Positions 24,900-38,160 of a stretch of 64,000 nt of DNA are shown in pieces. How positions within the stretch are numbered: the first letter of the stretch is position 1; each line of letters begins with the position of its first letter. Source of the DNA: Globodera rostochiensis (taxonomy: Eukaryota > Nematoda > Chromadorea > Rhabditida > Heteroderidae); assembly GCA_018350325.1 (NCBI GenBank), contig JAEVLN010000009.1, forward strand, positions 2,067,388 to 2,131,387, written 5' to 3'. The notes below the pieces were generated by a model, which saw only the letters and a list, made by a program, of their open reading frames with translations, was not told the origin of the DNA and did not search any database. Both the position numbers and the translations under genes were made by a program.

Positions 24900-27800
24900 T
24901 GGACTCGAGCTTCTCGATCGGTCCCAGCTAATCTCTAATCCACACAGACCCACCAAAATGGCATTATTTTGTTTACTCCAAATTTTGAAATGGCAATTTT
25001 TTATTTATAATAATTAAAAAACCATTGTTTTTTTTCTAAACATTCATAGCCTTTCGAATTTATGGACATTAACAATTACTTTATTTTTTTCCAATGTGAT
25101 ATTTATGAAAAAAATATAAATGATATATGCTTAGTTTTTTTGTTAAATAAAGTTTTTCGAACAATTGACAAAGAGTTTTAATTTATTTTTGTTATATTAT
25201 AATTATATTTTTTTCTATTTTTTTTTGCATTTAATCAAACTTTGCCCTGTTTTATCATTATGTCCGCAAGTTTAAGTTTTATTCATTTGCAACCATTCAA
25301 CGGACAAAAATTGGTCAATCTCCAGCTCGTTCTGCACCGTCTTGCCATGGCACAACTCGCCTTTCGTTAATTGCGCCAAAAATATAAAGCCCTAAAAATG
25401 GCACTTTATTTTTGCCCGAGGGCTAACGTTGCGGCCAGAATTGGGGAAATCATTGAGTAAAGAATTTTTATTCAACGCGTTTTTCTGACCAGTCATCATA
25501 AATCCATGAATTATTAACCGAATTTTTTAAAGTTTTTAGGAATGGTAGGGGTCGGCCGGAAAATTTTTTTGAAAATTTTAACGATATTTGTTAAGAAAAT
25601 ATTGGTTTTTCTGCACTTTATGATACTAAAGTAATTAAAATCACTCAACTTTGACCAAAGTTTTTCTGCATTCGTCCAATCAAACTTGTGAATTGTATCT
25701 AACTTCGGGTTTGGTGCTGTTGACCGCCATCTACCCTAGAAGGGAGTATGAGTGTCTGCGTTAGTTTATTGAACTAGTTTTGGCTTCACAATTACAAAAA
25801 AAAATGTAAAAGCGCACAACAGAAACAGGAAATATGGCGCACGTGTACGTGTTTTAGGAAAGACTTAATTGAAAGTTGTTATCTGTTAATGATTTAAGCC
25901 AGTCATTAAAATTATACGAACAAAGTGATATAAAAAAATATATAATGATATAAAACAGGAAAATGTCTACATTAATATACAACTTAACAAATAATTTGCT
26001 TTTCCTTTGTAAATCAAAAAGATTTCAGACGTTCAAATAGTTTATAACGGAGATGCTATCTAATTAAGACAAACATTTTTTTTAATAATAGCTAATCAAA
26101 TGAATCGTAGCTTACTGAGTGTGAAGACATTAAAATATAAATAAATATAACGTTTCAAGAATTAAGCTAAACACACTTATAAAAGCTTACTCTAATATGT
26201 ATAATTTTAATAAAAACTTATTAATAATTTGTTTAATATAAATAAACATATAATGCTAGAAAATCATTACATACTAATTAATTTATAAAAACACTCAGGA
26301 TTTGGCCAAATGGGAATTTGAATCGGTTTGCTAAACTGACCACAAATTTTTGAATTTATTATATTGTAAAGTTGTTATTTTGTTGCTAGATTTTATTTTA
26401 TATTGTTGTTTAGTGAGCAGAATAAATATTTCGTGTCTGTATAAAACCTATTAAAGATTTTTGACTCATTTGGGTGTTTTTCTAAATATAATTGAAACCT
26501 TAATTATATTTTTTTGTGCATTTGGCTATTTTTATTAAAATTTACTTGGTAAAAGATTGGCATATAATTTTATTTTTAAATTAACCTTTAAAGTTCAAAT
26601 GCAAAATTACTGAACTGATCTCGATTCGATAAATACTGGCATACCCATGCTAATAATTTAATACAGCTTAAATAGTATATATGTTTTTTAGTTTATTTAT
26701 AAGTAATAAATAATTTTTTAATCATCTTTATTTTTGTATTAGCAGAGAAGTGCCGTGTTTTAAATTGTTTTCTGATATTTGATTATTTTTATTTAAGAAT
26801 ATTATTAGCTTTCTTCGAATTAGAATGTTTTATAATTCTTGTTTAAATTGATGCTTTTAGTTTATTTTAGGCCGCATGATTTTGTTAAATTATGAATACT
26901 TTTTTTTAGATTTTCTTAATTACAGTAGTTTTATATTTAACAACAAGCACTTTTGTTTTTCTCACATTCAAAATGTTTAATTTTTATGAAAATTAAATTA
27001 ACGGGTTTGGATAAATGGAAACCTTTTTTTGTTTTATTTTATTTGTCCGCAGGACCCTAAGAGCCGGGCAACGTCCGAAGGCGAAAAACAGTTAGACTGA
27101 ATAAGATGCAAAATACTACGTATTTTTGTCTCAATTAATATTTTTTATATCAAAAAAGCGGAATTAGTAAAAAGGAATTTACATAAAATTCTAACGCGAC
27201 TAATTTCAATTCAAAAAAAATCAGTTTAATTTTACTATATCATTATTATTAAATCGCTATTTAATATTTCGAATTAAAACAGGCTTTGCAAATTTGTACA
27301 TGACAATACCAACCAAAACCAAAATAAATTCCAAATTTTACAATCAATTTGGCGGCTTTTATCGTCGCAACATTGATTGAGCCGATAATCTTTCATCAGA
27401 GGGGATCGATCACCAGCAGAGGCGAAGGATGATTTGTCTCCTCATTGTGAGTCCTCTCTCTTCACTACATTCATTTCGAAAAACTTTACAATACTTTTTA
27501 GTCAATATAAATCAATATTTCGGGCTTTTTGAGAATAAATCCTAATTTCGCATTTGCATTTTTAATCCCTATTTTGGCACTTTTTTCTCAAAAATTTCTT
27601 AAGAAAAATGCAATTTTTATTTGGCCTTTTTTGAGGGTTTTGGTCAATATTTTGAGGTTTTTTGATCAATTTTTATGTCAATATTTCACGTTTTTTAGTC
27701 AATATAAATCTCGTCCCTAGATATTATATTTACAATTTTGTAAGAGAAACATTAATAAATCTTGACAAATTTTGAGAAAGTCTATTTAATTAATTTATAC

Positions 27801-28190
27801 ATTCAGTATGCCCTCTGGATGGGGTAAAGTGTGCATGCTCACAAAATTCTAATCCAAAAATTGCTCCAAGTTTTTAAAAATCTTTTGTTCCTAAAACAAA
27901 AATAAATAATCTTTTTTTTTTAATTTAAAAAAAAAAGTAACGATGCTTTTGCTGGTCTCTATGGCGACCTCTTTTTATCACCTGACTCGCCAAGCATTCC
28001 CTATTTTAAATCTTCAGTCTAACCCCACGTATTTGTGGCCTTCTCTCTCAACGCTGTCCCACACCCCCACCCCGCTATTCTAAAGCATCCCACCCCATCC
28101 CTCATTCTGCCGCTATTTGCTCAGAGCTGTAAGCTCTTTTGTCAACTCAATTCTTGTAAATATTCACTTTGGGGCTGTTTTAGTGCAAAT
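24900..28190. other. Intergenic DNA, no gene seen; contains a third partial copy of the astacin upstream region
   Basis: Bases about 25275-25445 resemble the astacin upstream segment at 24670-24850 (and 38165-38340), in the same orientation as the left arm. The remainder is AT-rich. At 27,530-27,720 there is a T-rich low-complexity ORF with no support. Confidence 0.6.
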
Positions 28191-28375
28191 CCGTATCCGT
28201 TTGTATCCGTCTCATTTTTCGAAATTCATATCCGTTATCCGGCGGATATATCCGGATAAGTGGATTTCATACCCGTTATTCGTCCGTGTATCCGTCCGAT
28301 TTTTGAAATTCTGTATCCGTATCCATCCATATCCGGATACGCTGGATATCCGGATATCCGTAACCATTCCTGGCG
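28180..28375. repeat. Degenerate TATCCG-word array
   Basis: About 190 bp of variants of TATCCGTATCCG / GGATATCCGG, similar to the ends of the hAT-like element at 14675. I could not match its two ends. Overlapping ORFs here are repeat-driven. Confidence 0.6.
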
Positions 28376-28669
28376 ACCACTAGTCTCAGGCATCCATCCT
28401 CTGCTATTTAATCAGCTGTCAGCTCTTTGTCAACGTTTTTGAAACATTTATTATGGGCTGTTTTAGCTTTGCATTCAAGGAAATGTTTATTGAGCGTTAT
28501 TTAGGAAATATCTATCATTAGGAAGGATTGAGCAAAAGTGGTTTGGGGGTCCGGTTTCGGGTAGGCCGGTTTCTTGTCCTCCGTTTTTTGGTTTGGTTTT
28601 TACTGAAATTCCATTTTTTAAGGTTTTCTCTTTATTTCGGCTCTCGCTTTCTTCAGATAAAATTAAGCA

Positions 28670-29480
28670 ACCATCGTTCCAGCCGAGTACGAATACAGAC
28701 CGGACTGAATACAGATCGTTCGAATTAAGACCAAGCATAATCTATCCGATTCAGACCAAGCATTGATCGACCGGTATGAATCCGGACATTCTGGATTTGG
28801 ACCGATTTATCGTGGATTTTTGGCAAATGTCTAATAATTTTCTCCGTAAACCGTGGGGACCACTTGCCGGTTAAGCCGGTTTTTTGGCCACCTGTTTTAG
28901 GTTTCACCCTTGGCCCAAAATCAATAACTTATATTCTCAGAAAAAATTCTACCAAGATTGAATGATGCTAAAAAAATTCATATTTCTTGCACTGTTCATT
29001 TCAATTTTTCTTGTCACCACGGTGAAAAGCAATGATGACAGCGGCGAAAACATCTACGATGCTTTTGGTGAACATCTTGGTGAATCAGGTTTGTCAATAA
29101 AATTTTAATGCCATTTCCAAAATGCCAGCAAAATCATATTTTTGACCTTCACTGTCCTTATTTCGAAAATTTTTTGTTGGCAACCCTGCCGTATCTAAGC
29201 ATAAATCGGTCCAAATCCAGACCGGACCCAGATTGTTCGAATCAAGACCAAGCATAAATAGGTCCGAATCAGACCAAGTATAAATCGGTCCGAATACAGA
29301 CCATTCTAATTCTGACCTAGTCCAGACCAACACTGATCGACCATTCTGGATTTGGACCGATTTATCGTTCGTCTGGGTTTAGTTTGACTTACAAAGGGTC
29401 TATATTTGGACCGGTAAATTTGGGGAGGTTTTGTTTTGGGCCGATTATGTTTGGTCTGGATTCGGTTCGTACGCCCTTGC
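28670..29480. repeat. Degenerate repeats of a GAATCAGACCAAGCATAAAT-type word, two blocks
   Basis: Blocks at about 28675-28810 and 29185-29470 consist of variants of CAGACCAAGCATAAATCGGT and GGACCGATTTATCG. They bracket the first exon of the small secreted gene and overlap its first intron. ORFs at 28487-28907 and 29094-29333 are repeat translations. Confidence 0.6.
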
Positions 29481-32089
29481 ATATTGAATATATAAATTGA
29501 ACTTATTTGGCAAATATCGAATTTCTCAATAAACTATAAATTCCATTATTTTTAAACCGGTAAACCGAGGGTACCGATTGTAGGTTAGGTCAGGTCGGTT
29601 TTTTTGGCCACCGGTTTTATTTCGGCACGGCCCAAAATCAATAACTTTATATTCTCAGAAAAAAATTCTACCAAGATTGAATGATGGCAAAAAAAATCAT
29701 ATTTCTTACATTGTATTTCAATTTTTGTGACAGTGGTGAAAAGCAATGATAACAGTGGAGAAGACGATGACGATGAACATCTGGGTGAATCGGGTGTGTC
29801 AATAAAATTTAACTGCCATTATTTTTCCATTTTCATAATAATGCATATTTTAACAATTTTTATTAATAATTTTTGAAGAAATTCATTACATTTATATATC
29901 CGAAATATGCACAGAAAATAGAGTTCGGAATTGAATTATCTTAATTTTCAGCAACAGAAATAGTAGCGGATTTCCTGTCAAACTTTCCAACGGTGTCCTC
30001 GTCAATAGCAGACGTTGGCTTCTTTATGGATCACATTTCTTTGAGCGCATTTGCGCTGCTCAAACTGGCGTTGCGTGTTGGGTCGCTGATTGCTGGCGCT
30101 CTTAACATCACCACAAAAGTATAATAATAAAAAATTAATTAAACTTATCATTTGATTTTACCATCTTTTGATGGCAGATGCCATTCCCATCTTTTTGATT
30201 TTTTCCATCACTTATCAAATTAATTCGTACGAAAATTTTCTAGAAAACAAGCTAAATTGGAGCCTATCATATATTTTTGTGGTATTGTTTACTCCATATT
30301 CTGTGATTTTTTAATTTTTGGGTTTTTAATGTATTTTAATTGCAAGTTTAAAAAACAACAATAATAATATTTGTATGTTTAACATTTCTTGCATTTAGAC
30401 AGAGTCAGAGGAATACCGAGCATTGATGAAGCTTCACGATACGATGGAAGTAAAATTTGAAGAAATTTCAAGAACAATCATGGTTGCTACAAAAGTTGTC
30501 GCAAAGGAGACAAAACTCCACGATTATATAAACGTAAAACAAAAAGTTAAAATTAATAAAAAGCTTATTTATTTTTATCATTCAATTTTATTTTAAGGAT
30601 CTCTAAAACTTTTGTCAATTGTATTTTTTGATTAGACTCTTTTTTAAATTCCGAAATGGTTTTTGGGCGCATGGCATTTTTCTTATGTTTCTTTCAAAAA
30701 TTCAAAACTATACGCTAAAATGCATTTTTACTAATTTTCAAAATTTGGATATTTGTTGCTATACTTTGTATAGAAGGTTCATCTCCCTGCCAGAAATTTA
30801 GACCGACGAATTGCTTTTTTTTGGAATCCTGCCTTGGTCAAAAGTTCTGACTTTGTGGAAGCCTTTAAAAACGATTGTTATTTCAATCCCCAAAGACAAG
30901 GCACTCCTCTCGGAATTTTAAACGTAAGTTTTGTAATTTAATATAAAACCGGGAACAATGACTGAGACAAATTCATCAAAAGCCAAGATCCGGAAACCGG
31001 ATTCCAAAATTAAAAATCGACTCGAACCGGATCCGGGCACGGATCATCCGAGTAAACCACCGGATGGTTAATCCAGATAAAACACCCAAGACCGGATTCC
31101 AATTACAAAAAAAAAATGCAATTATTCAATAAATCAGGCCTAATTATGCAATATTTGGGCGTACGTGGACAAAGCTTTGCCGGACAATTCCCGGTTGTTG
31201 GGAAAAAGACAAAAGTCCGCCATAAGGCCCGGGGAACAAAAACCATCAGCCCGGTAAAAAAAATTCCGGGAACGGGATATTGAGTTTAACCCGGGTGGGA
31301 ATCCCGTGTTTTTTCAGTTCCCTTAAATCCCGTTAAAAATTCCCCATTTACTACTAAGATTCTCCGGTCCCCGATCAGGTTTCTAAATTTACTTTAATAA
31401 TGTAGTTTATTGCTCATTTTTTGTTTTTATTTCCACGCACTAGTTAATCATATTTAGTACATTTATTCACACACTGTCGAAAATTGCCATGGGCTATCCG
31501 CGCAACAAATCTCACTGTTGGCGGAGTTTGTCCCGCTATTGCGCCAAATTCGAATGCAACTAAGCAGCGACTTTGCCAAAAAGCAATTCGATGAACTCAC
31601 TCCAGGTAGAAAATTTATTATATTCTTCTACATTCTACACTTTACCTGTAATCATGCAGAATAGTGGCCCTAATTAGTTCTATTTATTTAGCTCATTATT
31701 TGCATACTTTGGGGGTTCAAAGTCGCCAAGATCTATAAAATTCGTGCCTATAAGTTTCTGGGATAGTCTCTTAATATGCACTGTGTGTTTTAAAATGTAA
31801 ATATTTTCAATAAATCGGACAAATTTAAAGATCTCAACATCTGGTTTTCGAACCTTGGGAGAAATACGGCCAAAACAGTGCTGAAGAAAATTGAAGAAGG
31901 CATTGGTATGGCTCTGCCTTATTAAATTTATGCAATTAAATAAATTTGAAAAATAGAAACACCAATGAAATTTTAATTAAAATTGTTTTAGACACATCAA
32001 AAACCTATGATTCAGCTCAGGCGGCTTTGAGCTTAGTCAATTTAATTTTGAAGGAAACTGAAATCGAGCAACAACAAAACTCAATGTGA
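28962..32089 (+). CDS. Small secreted helical protein of unknown function, about 7 exons
   Basis: Exons that support each other: 28962-29088 (signal peptide MMLKKFIFLALFISIFLVTT, then an acidic stretch), 29952-30118, 30399-30533, about 30802-30923, 31458-31605, 31831-31905 and 31992-32089 (ends GluGlnGlnGlnAsnSerMet-stop). Most junctions have good GT..AG sites and matching phase. The exception is the junction into 30802, where the coding-like frame needs an extra base, so that boundary is uncertain or the gene is damaged. The protein would be about 240 aa and mainly helical, with no family I recognise. A frameshifted copy of exon 1 lies at about 29680-29797, in intron 1. Confidence 0.6.
29680..29800 (+). 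pseudogene. Degraded duplicate of first exon of the small secreted gene
   Basis: The sequence repeats the 28962-29088 exon, from the ATGATGxxAAAAAA start through GTGAAAAGCAATGATAACAG to GGTGAATCGGG. A deletion in the signal-peptide part shifts the frame to an early stop. Upstream sequence (AATCAATAACTTTATATTCTC) is also duplicated, so a segment including the promoter side was copied. Confidence 0.7.
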
Positions 32090-32520
32090 TTAATATTTTA
32101 CTTAACACTTATTAAACTTAAACTATATAATCATAAACTGTATAGTTAGTTAATTATTTTTGGATTTCCAGTAATGTTTCTCAGGACCAAAAATTTTTCT
32201 TAACAATTCGAGTAAAATTTCAAAATTTTTCGGCGGCGACTATCGGCACCGCCGGACCACCTCCGCCCACTTATTCCGGCTCTTCCGGTGGATTTTGGCT
32301 TAGATTCGGAATCGAAAATTGGAGGGCCCGGATTTTCGTTTCCAAAGTCCGTCAGAAATTTAAAAACTTCGGATTCGAGCTTCGCGATACATCGGGTTTT
32401 TGGGCTTCGAGCTTCGTGCTTTGAAAAAATTGAGTTTTGTTTCGAGCTTTGGGTAGTGCGGTGAACTTCGATCTTTAAAAAATTTCCAGAGATTCTGTTG
32501 GCACCACCGGACCCCTCCGA
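32090..32520. other. Intergenic DNA with a GC-hairpin copy
   Basis: Contains the hairpin core at 32231-32254, followed by TTCGAGCTTCG-type degenerate repeats (32370-32470). No gene seen. Confidence 0.5.
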
Positions 32521-32539
32521 TTCTTAGAAACTTGTAAAA

Positions 32540-35500
32540 ATGACCCGGTTTAAAATTCTGTATGCAACTCTCGAACAAATTGAGTTAAAACAGCAGAGAA
32601 TTCTCAAAAAATTATTTAAACATCTATTAAGCTGTTTATTACAAGACATCATAACGGGAAACAATTATCATCGCAAAGCAGTAGAAGAGCTCGAAAGCAT
32701 TATCAGATTTGATGTTCTCAAAATGGTATGCTAATTTCCATTGAAGAAATCAAAAAAAAATGATTTTATAAACAAATTATTTTGAACCTAATGATTAGAT
32801 GGTGTTTGGATCAATTTGCGCAAATATCACTTGGGGCGGAGATAAACAAGAGATGGATTGGTTTCAGAAGCAGCTCTTCGTGACCGCTAAGGCAATAGTC
32901 GATAATCTCAAAGCATACATTCCAACCGAACTTGTAAGTCTACAATACGGTAGATTTTTAAGCTTTTGAAACCTTAAATGATGCAGAAAATCAAAAAAGC
33001 AGCAGAATATGCACATTTTAAGGGCTTTGGCGGTGCCGCAACAAGCGCTGGGGTTAAAAAATTTAAAATTTAAAGCATTTTTATGAGAAAATTGGTTTAA
33101 GTCAATTTTTGAAACATTTCCCTATTAATTAGATAATTTTTTTGCTATTTGGACCGTTTTTTGGTATACCGTAAAATACTTAGATTCTAAAAGGAATGTC
33201 AACTGGCGATTTTACGAGGGTGAAAAATCTCTCAACACGTTCGGTATATAAATATTTTTTATCTACAGGATAACTCATTTCCGAAAATTGAAACTGGTGT
33301 TGTCAAAACAATCATAAGCGAGATGGGGCTTAAACCTCCGGTGACCACAATTCATCGATAATTGCAACGTTGAACACAATTTTCAACGAACTCAACGAAT
33401 ACGGCAACCGCAAGTAAAGTCCTAAGTTATGCTTATCATCATCTTTTATTTTATGGCATCGAGTAGTCAAAATACTGGTGTTTTTATGGCATTGACCAGT
33501 GGCATTTTTATGGCAATTCATAACAATTTTTTCATAAAAGTTTCAGCAATGTCTTCTACTGGTCAATCATAAAATATATATTTCTTAATTTCATGTAGAG
33601 CACGGACCGATCGTGATTCTCAATCGAAATCTCGGTCAAAATTTTACGAGATTTGATTGAAATGTCAATCGGTCCTCACGTCCGGGCTCGACATTCATCA
33701 TCCTTAAAAATCTTAGAGTGAAGACGAGTTTGTACTTTGTAAAAAATGTTTTTTTAAGCTTTTTAAGAATGTGAGGAGTCGGGCGGTGCCGATAGGCGCC
33801 GCCGGGAAAATTTAAAGCTTTCAACAATGTTTGTTAAGCTTCAATTAACGAAAAATTGACCAAATACTTTTAACTTTTGAGAGTTATCAATGAAAATTTC
33901 CAAATTTTCGATAAATTGAATTGCTTAAAATTAACGAAATTTGGTCAACATTTCACAAATTTTGGAAGTTTTCACCAGAAAGTTGGACCCAAACAAAATT
34001 TGGTCAATAATATTGGTAAAAAATTTTGTACAAAACAACCCTAAAATGTTTTGGTTAGGTTTTGGTCCGGACTCTAGTAATAACTAAATTTTTAAATAGT
34101 CGTTCAATTTGCTGACCAAAAAATTTAAAATGATTTGAATTGACATCCAAAATATTTTAAAAAAGAAATTTTTCGGGGATGACCCTTTTTGGGGCTCGGG
34201 GTCAGGGCTCAACCCTAGTCAAAATAGTGGCGTTTTATGGCAATTTTTTAAAAGAAATTTTCAAAAAGATTTTGAAGTGACGTGGGTGGTCGGCGGTTCC
34301 GATAGGAGCCGCTGGGAAAATTTGGAAGACTTTAACTTTAAATTACAGAACATAGAGCACTTTTTTGCAAATTCTCATTTTATCTAAAAAAATAGTTCGC
34401 AAAGTTCAAAAAGACAAAATTGTGGCAGGTGTGAAAAGGTGGCAAAAAAGTGGAAAATTCCCAAAATAGTGGCATTTGCCTATGAAAATGTTAAAAAAGA
34501 AAAAATTGCACTTTAAATTAGAGTTGGCCGGGACCGGGATTTTTGGGAAAAATCGGGACCGGGATTGACCGGGACCGTGAAAGCCGGGATCGGGATCGGG
34601 ACCAGCATCTCAAACCGGGACCGGGATCGGGATCGGGATTTTGCCTTTTCAAAAACCGGGATTGAGACCGGGAAACGGGAAAAAGCGGGATTGGCAATCA
34701 AAAAAAATTTTTTTTTGTAATGATTACAAGGTGAAACCAATTTTTTTTTAATTTCAAAAATATATTCCCCATTGTCCTTAACGTCGATTGCATCACCAGT
34801 AATTTTTGAGAATTTTGTTTTGGTCACTTCTTTAGTAGAGAAAGGACGATCGAGATTCTCGATCGGCTCAAGTCCTTTCTCTATTCTTTAGCCGGGGGGT
34901 CGACGATTTTCCACAAACCCATAGTGGAGCCCTTTTGGGTTTTCATCACAACATTTTTTTAATTCCTCAAATTTTGTTAGAAACCCTACAAATGCATATT
35001 TTTGTGATGAAACCCAAAAAAACGGGTTTTGAATCACTCGAAATTATTGAAAAAAAGCAAATTCTTTTAGAAAAGTAAAGGGTCCTCCCTGTGGTTTGCG
35101 GAAAATCGTCACCCTCCGGTTAAAGAATTTGGGGGGAGGACGGCTTTTTGCGAATTCTGCTTACTCCTGGGGGGTCGGCGGTGCCGATAGGCGCCGCCTA
35201 AGAAAATTTTTAATTTTTGGCTTAATTTGTTAAGAGATTTGCAACCAAAAACGGCACTTTTTATGAAGTTTTTTAGGAGAGGTAAGGGGTCCGTAGAATT
35301 TTTTACAAAATTTAACAAGATTTGTTAAGAAAATTGGTCCAAAAAGTACGAATGTAGCACAACAACAGGGCCTACCCTATGGTTTTGTGAGTTCAGTTAA
35401 CCAAAAAAATGAAATGTATTTGTGAATTGTATCTAAAATATTTTTAAAAAAAGCGGAAAAATTTAAAAAGAATTTTGTGATTATTTACACTACTCTAAAT

Positions 35501-36679
35501 GTTAAGAGAAAGTAGGAAAAAATCATTTACACACTAGGGGATCTGAACCACCAACTCACGCAAAAAACCCTCACCACTCACCAATACACTACAACCAGGC
35601 ATAATTTTGTGCTCAAAAATCCCATCCTTAGGGGTGTACTTTTTTCCCGGTTAGTCCCGGTGCGACCGGGACCGGGATCGGGATTTCGGCTTTTCAAAAA
35701 CCGAGACCGGGATCGGGATCGGGATTACGATTTTTCAAAAACCGGGACCGGGATCGGGATTCAAAAAACCGGGAATTTCCCGACCGGTCCCGGCCGGAAT
35801 CCCGGTCCCGGCCAACTCTTCTTTAAATAATGGGTTTTACTTATAATTTTACAAAATAAATCAATACTCTTTACAGATTTGTTCGACAGGGATTTGTCTC
35901 CACAAACTTGGAAAATGAAACCAATTTTGCAATGAGATGTGCACCTGAAAACTGTTTTTCAGTTTTGGATGTCACCGGTCTTCATGTTATGGTAACGCGG
36001 TTCAACAGAGACATTGACGAAGTTCGTGCAATCAAATCTTATGAATGGCTCTACAACGTTGGGCCAAAAGGATTCAGCAATGCATCCTTCGTGTGGGGCT
36101 TTATAAAGTGTGCTTATACATTTATTCAGATTATTTAAAGTTTTTAATTTTTAAGGATATTTTGTGCAAAAAAAAAGTTTGGTTTTATGGGGGTGCATTT
36201 TTGGTAATAAAAAACATTGTCTTCAAATGAACTTTACAAGAATAATTCGAATTGCATTTTTCTTAAGAAATTTTTTGAAAAAAGGTTGAAATTGGCACAA
36301 AAGTTCAAAAAGTCGCCAAAAATGCCGAAATAGGCTTGCCAATTTTAGAAGCGAAAACGCCAAAATAGGTTTCCCTAGGTCAGAATAGTCTTGTTAAACC
36401 GGCTAACTTCCTACTAAAAACATGCATAACACACCAAAATAAACTGCAAAAAAATAGATAAACCCCTAAAAATATTAGCCCTACTAATGATAATTAAAAT
36501 TGGTACAATAAATCACAAATTTTAGCACCAATTACAATGTTGACAAGGTGTCAGTGCTGTTGAGTAATCTGGAGAAGAAAATGTTCAAATTAACCAACAA
36601 CGATTTGTATCGAGCGTCGCAATCTTGCGCGGTAGTGGAAGACAATGCGGAGTCAACGCCGTTTCACGTGCCCACAAAA
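32540..36679 (+). CDS. Exon set of a second unknown protein, probably partial or decayed
   Basis: Coding-like pieces with splice signals: about 32540-32725 (helical, ILKKLFKHLLSC), 32799-32933 (NITWGGDKQEMDWFQKQLF), possibly 32987-33073, 33269-33414 (in-frame stop at TTCATCGATAA; reading resumes one frame over), 35877-about 36120 (two cysteines, CAPENCFSVLDVTGLHVMV), and 36522-36679. The long gap 33415-35876 holds a 1.3-kb hAT-like element and other repeats. I see no signal-peptide exon. It may be the 3' part of the upstream gene's family or a broken paralogue. I do not recognise the family. Confidence 0.4.
33598..33695. mobile_element. Possible MITE with GATCG/ATTTGATTG interior
   Basis: AGAGCACGGACCGATCG near 33598 is roughly mirrored by CGGTCCTCACGTCCGGGCTC at 33672-33691. 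The interior is TCTCGATTGAA-type words. Flanking duplications are unclear. Confidence 0.4.
34519..35820. mobile_element. 1.3-kb non-autonomous hAT-like element with perfect 8-bp TSD
   Basis: Ends TAGAGTTGGCCGGGACCGGG and its near-perfect complement ending CCGGCCAACTCTT (one terminal mismatch) are flanked by CTTTAAAT at 34511-34518 and 35821-35828. Both ends are arrays of CGGGAT / GGGATCGGGAC words in opposite orientation. There is no transposase. A GC-hairpin copy at 35176-35199 is nested inside. A TTCTC palindrome (34837-34886, AGAGAAAGGACGATCGAG mirrored) may be a further nested insertion. Confidence 0.9.
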
Positions 36680-36699
36680 TAGAAGAGTACGCAGCAGTT

Positions 36700-38160
36700 G
36701 GGTCGGTGTACTATCACTTCGTAGGCTCATTTTGGCATGACTGCGAAAATTACTTTTTTTACTTTTACACTTGAATCGGCAATTTTGCGCGAACATGCTT
36801 AATCGATTGGATAAACTCTTCTGTATTTCCAAAATTGTGCAAAAACAAAGATTGATAAGATTCAGATTTTGGGGCCTCGATAATATGAATCAATTTTTTT
36901 AAGGGGAACCGTTTGGTTTCCAAATTCGTAAATTAGACCAATTTCTTATCACTTGTTTTATTAATAAATTTGATGTTGTTTACTATTGACTAACAAAAAA
37001 AATTTCTCTCTTGAAAAGTCCCAGTCCCGTCCAACAACTTGGATATTGGCGTTTGTTCAGATTAAGTGCAACACTAGAATAGTCAAGACTACTATATAAA
37101 CACATGAAAACTGTTTTATTTTAAGGAAATTGGTACCATTTATTTGAAATGGCAAAATTTTATCCAAAATGTCATTTTTAATCATAAATTTGGTCTCGAA
37201 ATTCCGTCAAAAAAAAATCTTAATCCAAATCTCCAAATATATATAAATGACATTTCGATAAAATTTATTTACCTATTTTTGTTTTGAAAATTTTTCCGAA
37301 ATTCCGAACCCAAGAAAAAGCCTTTTTTAGGGGTGCATTTTTAGTTTAAAAAAACAGATTTTAAAAATCCGAAATTTCACCCTCCGGGTCCGAACCAAAT
37401 TCGGAAGATGGAGAATTTCATTAAGCATTAAGAAAATAAAAAGCCTTTGCGCATAAACTTGCTTGATTCACCAATTAGAGAAATTCAAATGTTCTGTTGT
37501 TTGCATTTTGATTGTAAAAAGCCCCCCCTCTTCCTTTGGCCAAAAAGGTGGCCAATTTTTAGTCCTTTTCAACTGTCAGAAGCGTGAATACTTTTTCCGA
37601 TAATGATCAGAGACTATCTGATCTGGAACTGACCAGCAAATGATTCGATCTTAGGAGGAGGGGGGGTTACTGCAGGACGACGGTGTCGAGGGGGGGGGGG
37701 GGGGTTTGGAACGGGGTTGTGCGCTTGTCGTTGGAGTTGTGCCATGTGCGGTTGTCCTGCGTCGTCGTCGCACTGCTCATTCGGGATTGTCAGCCTCCTT
37801 TCTCCGCCTTGGTCAGGGCCGAAGCCCTTTTCTCCGCCTCCTTTTTTTCTTACCTCACCCTCACATCCGCAGCCGCCTCGGGAATACCGCCTCTCCGTCT
37901 GACTCCCATTCATAGCGGGTGAAGAACGGGGAATACGGCGGCAGTATGTAGTTGTGGTCGCGACGCGCCATTCTGCCGGCACAATTCTAATTTTAAAGTA
38001 TAAATTTTTAGTCACCAAATTTTTTTTGGTTGATTTTTTCAAATATTTAAGCAATTATTAAGAAAAAATCAACAGATATTGCGCATAAAAGTGGTTGATT
38101 CTCCGCCGAAAAATTCAAATGTGCTGTCATTGGAATTTTGACTTGTAAAATCGTTGGCAT
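36700..38160. other. Intergenic DNA with a GC-rich island and poly-G run
   Basis: Mostly AT-rich. The GC-rich part at 37640-37980 contains a long G run (from about 37690) and a short minus ORF starting at 37971 (MARRDHNYILPPYSPFFTRY, stop at 37861) that looks protein-like. It could be a first exon, because a GTGAGG donor sits just before the stop, but no continuation is visible. Confidence 0.35.

Larger units (their letters stand above)
16740..24900 (-). repeat. Left arm of a large inverted duplication (astacin gene 1 arm)
   Basis: Similarity to 38160-43730 in the opposite orientation covers the whole gene, about 150 bp past its stop and about 500 bp upstream of its start. For example, the 24480-24840 region matches 38200-38575. 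The left arm is longer because it has an extra N-terminal module and repeat-filled introns. Confidence 0.9.

Noticed and set aside
37614..38054. 146-codon minus ORF over the GC-rich island
   Set aside because: Proline/arginine-rich translation across a G-run with several overlapping frames open. No domain and no splice context beyond one possible donor.
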